A stretch of DNA of 64,000 nucleotides from Flavobacteriales bacterium (GTDB taxonomy: Bacteria > Bacteroidota > Bacteroidia > Flavobacteriales_F > PHOS-HE28): positions 37,062 to 101,061 of the forward strand of contig JAEUSU010000024.1 in assembly GCA_016788635.1 (NCBI GenBank), written 5' to 3'. The translations under genes were made by a program, and so were the position numbers. The notes beneath the pieces are model-generated. The model was given only the letters and a program-made list of their open reading frames with translations. It had not been told where the DNA came from and did not search any database. Numbering within the stretch: the stretch's first letter is position 1; each line of letters begins with the position of its first letter. Below are positions 62,383 to 64,000 of the stretch, in pieces.

Positions 62383-63350
62383 GTCGCCTTCACCTCATCG
62401 AGGATCGCCTCGATGTTCGCCGGTTCACGCTCGGTGCACAGGCGCAGCCGCACCTCCTTCACGTTGGGCAGGCCCTTGAGGTAGTTGCCATAGTGGCGGC
62501 GCATCTCCACCACGCCCTCCCACGGCCCCTTCCACGCGATGGAGGTGAGCAGGTGCTGGCGCGCGGCCTCCACGCGGTCGGCCACGGTGGGCGCCGGGCG
62601 GTGCGTGCCCGTGGCCATGTAATGCTTGATCTCGTCGAAGATCCACGGGTGCCCGATGCTCGCGCGGCCGATCATCACACCGTCCACGCCATAGCGGGCG
62701 CGGTTCTCCACGGCCTTCTCGGGCGAATCCACATCGCCGTTGCCGAAGATGGGGATGTGCATGCGCGGGTTGTTCTTCACCTCGCCGATGAGCGTCCAAT
62801 CGGCCGGGCCCTTGTAGAGCTGGGCGCGCGTGCGGCCGTGGATGCTCAGGGCCTGGATACCCACGTCCTGCAGGCGCTCGGCCACTTCGAGGATGTTCCT
62901 GCTCTTGTCGTCCCAGCCCAGGCGGGTCTTCACGGTCACAGGCAGCTTCACGGCCTTCACCACCTTCTCGGTGAGGCGCACCATCTTGTCCACGTCGAGC
63001 AGCAGGCAGGCGCCGGCGCCCTTGCTCACCACCTTGTGCACGGGGCAGCCGTAGTTGATGTCGATAAGGTCGGGACCGGCGGCCTCGGCGATGCGGGCGG
63101 CCTCCTCCATGGCGTCCTCGCTGCCCCCGAAGAGCTGGATGCCGATGGGGCGCTCGGCCTCGAAGATGTCGAGCTTCTTCAGCCCCTTGGCGGCCTTGCG
63201 GATGAGGCCCTCGCTGCTGATGAACTCGGTGTACATGAGGTCGGCCCCGTGCTGCTTGCACAGCGCGCGGAAGGGCGGGTCGCTGACGTCCTCCATGGGG
63301 GCCAGCAACAACGGGAACTCCGGCAGCTCGATGGGACCGATGCGGGGCAT
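62358..63350 (-). CDS. dusB: tRNA-dihydrouridine synthase DusB, copy 2
   Basis: 330 residues, the same length as copy 1, with all catalytic motifs intact (DINYGCPVHKVVSKGAGACLL, GVMIGRASIGHPWIF). 26 differences from copy 1 by eye, clustered near the ends. Start at 63350 (MPRIGPIELPEFPLLLAPME) agrees with copy 1 and with the box at 63365; the longer frame to 63500 runs through repeats. Confidence 0.94.
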   Translation of the reverse strand: MPRIGPIELPEFPLLLAPMEDVSDPPFRALCKQHGADLMYTEFISSEGLIRKAAKGLKKLDIFEAERPIGIQLFGGSEDAMEEAARIAEAAGPDLIDINYGCPVHKVVSKGAGACLLLDVDKMVRLTEKVVKAVKLPVTVKTRLGWDDKSRNILEVAERLQDVGIQALSIHGRTRAQLYKGPADWTLIGEVKNNPRMHIPIFGNGDVDSPEKAVENRARYGVDGVMIGRASIGHPWIFDEIKHYMATGTHRPAPTVADRVEAARQHLLTSIAWKGPWEGVVEMRRHYGNYLKGLPNVKEVRLRLCTEREPANIEAILDEVKATYAEADVA

Positions 63351-63364
63351 GAGCGAAAGGCCGG

Positions 63365-63372
63365 CAAAGGTA
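63365..63372 (-). promoter_or_regulatory. -7 box TACCTTTG for dusB copy 2
   Basis: Perfect TAnnTTTG, 14 nt from the ATG. Confidence 0.6.
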
Positions 63373-63418
63373 CGGGAGGGGCGGGGGCGGGGCCAGGTGC
63401 GCTTTCCCATGGGGGATC

Positions 63419-63635
63419 GCGCGAGGCGCGCTTTCCCAAAGGGGGAAGCTTCCACCTGAAGGCCGCGTTCGCTTCGCTCACCGGATCCCATCGGTCCCAT
63501 CGCTCAAGCTGCGCTTGGCAGGGATTGCGCGAGGCGCGCTTTCCCAGATGGGGGGAGGCCTCATGTTGAACGCCGCGTTCGCTTCGCTCACCGGCTTCTT
63601 CGTTCGGCCCGTCGCTCAAGCTGCGCTTGGCGCTG
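63419..63635. repeat. Two tandem copies of a ~110-bp repeat unit
   Basis: Three 19-23-nt blocks recur in order: GCGCGAGGCGCGCTTTCCCA (63419, 63527), GCCGCGTTCGCTTCGCTC (63462, 63572) and CGCTCAAGCTGCGCTTGGC (63501, 63613), at offsets of 108, 110 and 112. The stretch between dusB copy 2 and the terminal gene (63351-63838) contains only this repeat, the hairpins below and the tRNA remnant; no credible gene. Confidence 0.85.
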
Positions 63636-63652
63636 GTCCGAACGAAGAAGCC
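63593..63652. repeat. Perfect 15-bp inverted repeat with 30-nt loop
   Basis: GGCTTCTTCGTTCGG (63593-63607) pairs with CCGAACGAAGAAGCC (63638-63652). The loop carries the CGCTCAAGCTGCGCTTGGC block of the tandem repeat. The same plan, a unique perfect outer stem around a repeat loop, is seen at 33606-33666. Confidence 0.8.
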
Positions 63653-63670
63653 GCCCTTGCGGGGCGGCTT
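63648..63670 (-). terminator. Terminator-like hairpin next to the tRNA-Ser remnant
   Basis: AAGCCGCCC / GGGCGGCTT with a 5-nt loop. On the minus strand it comes 6 nt after the CCA of the tRNA 3' remnant, where a tRNA terminator would be. Confidence 0.5.
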
Positions 63671-63676
63671 TCAACT

Positions 63677-63693
63677 TGGCGGAGAGAGAGGGA
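63677..63693 (-). pseudogene. 17-nt remnant of a tRNA-Ser 3' end
   Basis: The minus strand reads TCCCTCTCTCTCCGCCA, identical to the last 17 nt (T-arm 3' side, acceptor, discriminator and CCA) of the tRNA-Ser at 33492-33581. Upstream sequence does not continue as a tRNA. Could be one end of an integration at a tRNA-Ser gene or a relic of rearrangement. Confidence 0.5.
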
Positions 63694-63838
63694 CAGGGTT
63701 TCCGCGCTTTCGTGCCATGCGGGACCAGTGTTTCCAAGGGATGCCGTGGGCCGATGGGCCCACAATACACCCCGCCGTGTCCCGGTAGTGTACCGGGGCC
63801 GTGCGCTGTAGCCCGCGATCGGCGCGGGCTCCGATGGC

Positions 63839-64000
63839 CTAGCTGTTGAGGATGCGGTAGATCTCGTCGAGCTTCCGCTTTGCATCGGGGTCGGCGGCAT
63901 CCAGGATGACCGTTACCTGCAGCTGGTGCATTGGCGTCTGCAGGGAGGTCCTCTTCGCGCCGTACCGCTCCTGGGGCTCCGCGACCGTGCCCGCCTTGTC
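63839..64000 (-). CDS. Unidentified protein, C-terminal part (runs off the right edge)
   Basis: The reverse strand is open from 64000 to a TAG at 63839-63841, giving 53 residues that end QVTVILDAADPDAKRKLDEI plus YRILNS. Mixed charged helix at the end, one central strand. No family recognised. Codon use is typical of the window. Confidence 0.5.
   Translation of the reverse strand, partial: DKAGTVAEPQERYGAKRTSLQTPMHQLQVTVILDAADPDAKRKLDEIYRILNS

Noticed and set aside
63419..63635. CRISPR array
   Set aside because: Only two units of about 110 bp, no short regular repeat and spacer pattern, and no cas gene nearby.
33492..63693. One integrated element bounded by tRNA-Ser and its 3' remnant
   Set aside because: The two tRNA ends are in inverted, not direct, orientation, which integrase-mediated insertion would not give; core genes fill the interval.

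Overview
The window looks like a chromosome segment of a high-GC member of the Bacteroidota, most likely order Flavobacteriales. The evidence is a complete SprA (the giant type IX secretion / gliding translocon protein) in the order ruvA-sprA-gcvH-vanZ-tonB, T9SS C-terminal sorting domains, DUF6029 and Omp28-type envelope proteins, a TonB-dependent receptor, a HU-CCDC81/SPOR protein, and many promoters of the Bacteroidota type (TAnnTTTG box). No phage, plasmid, IS transposase, rRNA operon or CRISPR array was seen. One tRNA gene, tRNA-Ser(GGA), is present.

Layout. 1-7.9 kb: edge of a THUMP RNA methyltransferase, queG, a thioredoxin-fold/outer-membrane cluster (Omp28 lipoprotein, DUF6029 barrel, TlpA, T9SS-exported thioredoxin), a small T9SS protein and a sirtuin. 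8-17.6 kb: ruvA-sprA-gcvH-vanZ-tonB. 17.6-33.4 kb: DUF4349 lipoprotein, a barrel protein beside a Crp/Fnr regulator with a palindromic operator candidate, gdhA, dprA, a TonB-dependent receptor, kdsB, HU-CCDC81/SPOR protein, peroxiredoxin, thioesterase, GT9 heptosyltransferase, delta-60 repeat protein, tatD and asparaginase. 33.5-36.3 kb: tRNA-Ser, a structured repeat region, then exbB-X-exbD-exbD. 36.4-43.1 kb: dusB, a LolE/FtsX-type permease, AsmA, a methyltransferase and rbfA. 43.2-46.2 kb: fcl, gmd, cysQ. 46.2-58.9 kb: paired amidohydrolases, a membrane protein with a cytochrome c lipoprotein, hflX, FkbM methyltransferase, PBP1A, acyltransferase and an MsbA-like ABC exporter. 59.0-63.4 kb: rbfA, methyltransferase, permease and dusB again, in mirror order and diverged in sequence. 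The window ends with repeats, a 17-nt remnant of a tRNA-Ser 3' end and an unidentified partial gene.

The most striking features are (1) the mirror-image second copy of dusB/permease/methyltransferase/rbfA, including the same 25-nt antisense overlap of dusB and the permease, which is either an old inverted duplication or a join of two related genomes; (2) several intergenic hairpins whose two arms are built of words repeated every 7-8 nt, with a different word at each locus; (3) repeat structures next to tRNA-Ser and next to its remnant; and (4) promoter boxes ending exactly 4 nt before the start codon in four genes, predicting leaderless mRNAs. Coordinates and starts were set by reading; percent identities are by-eye alignments, not computed.
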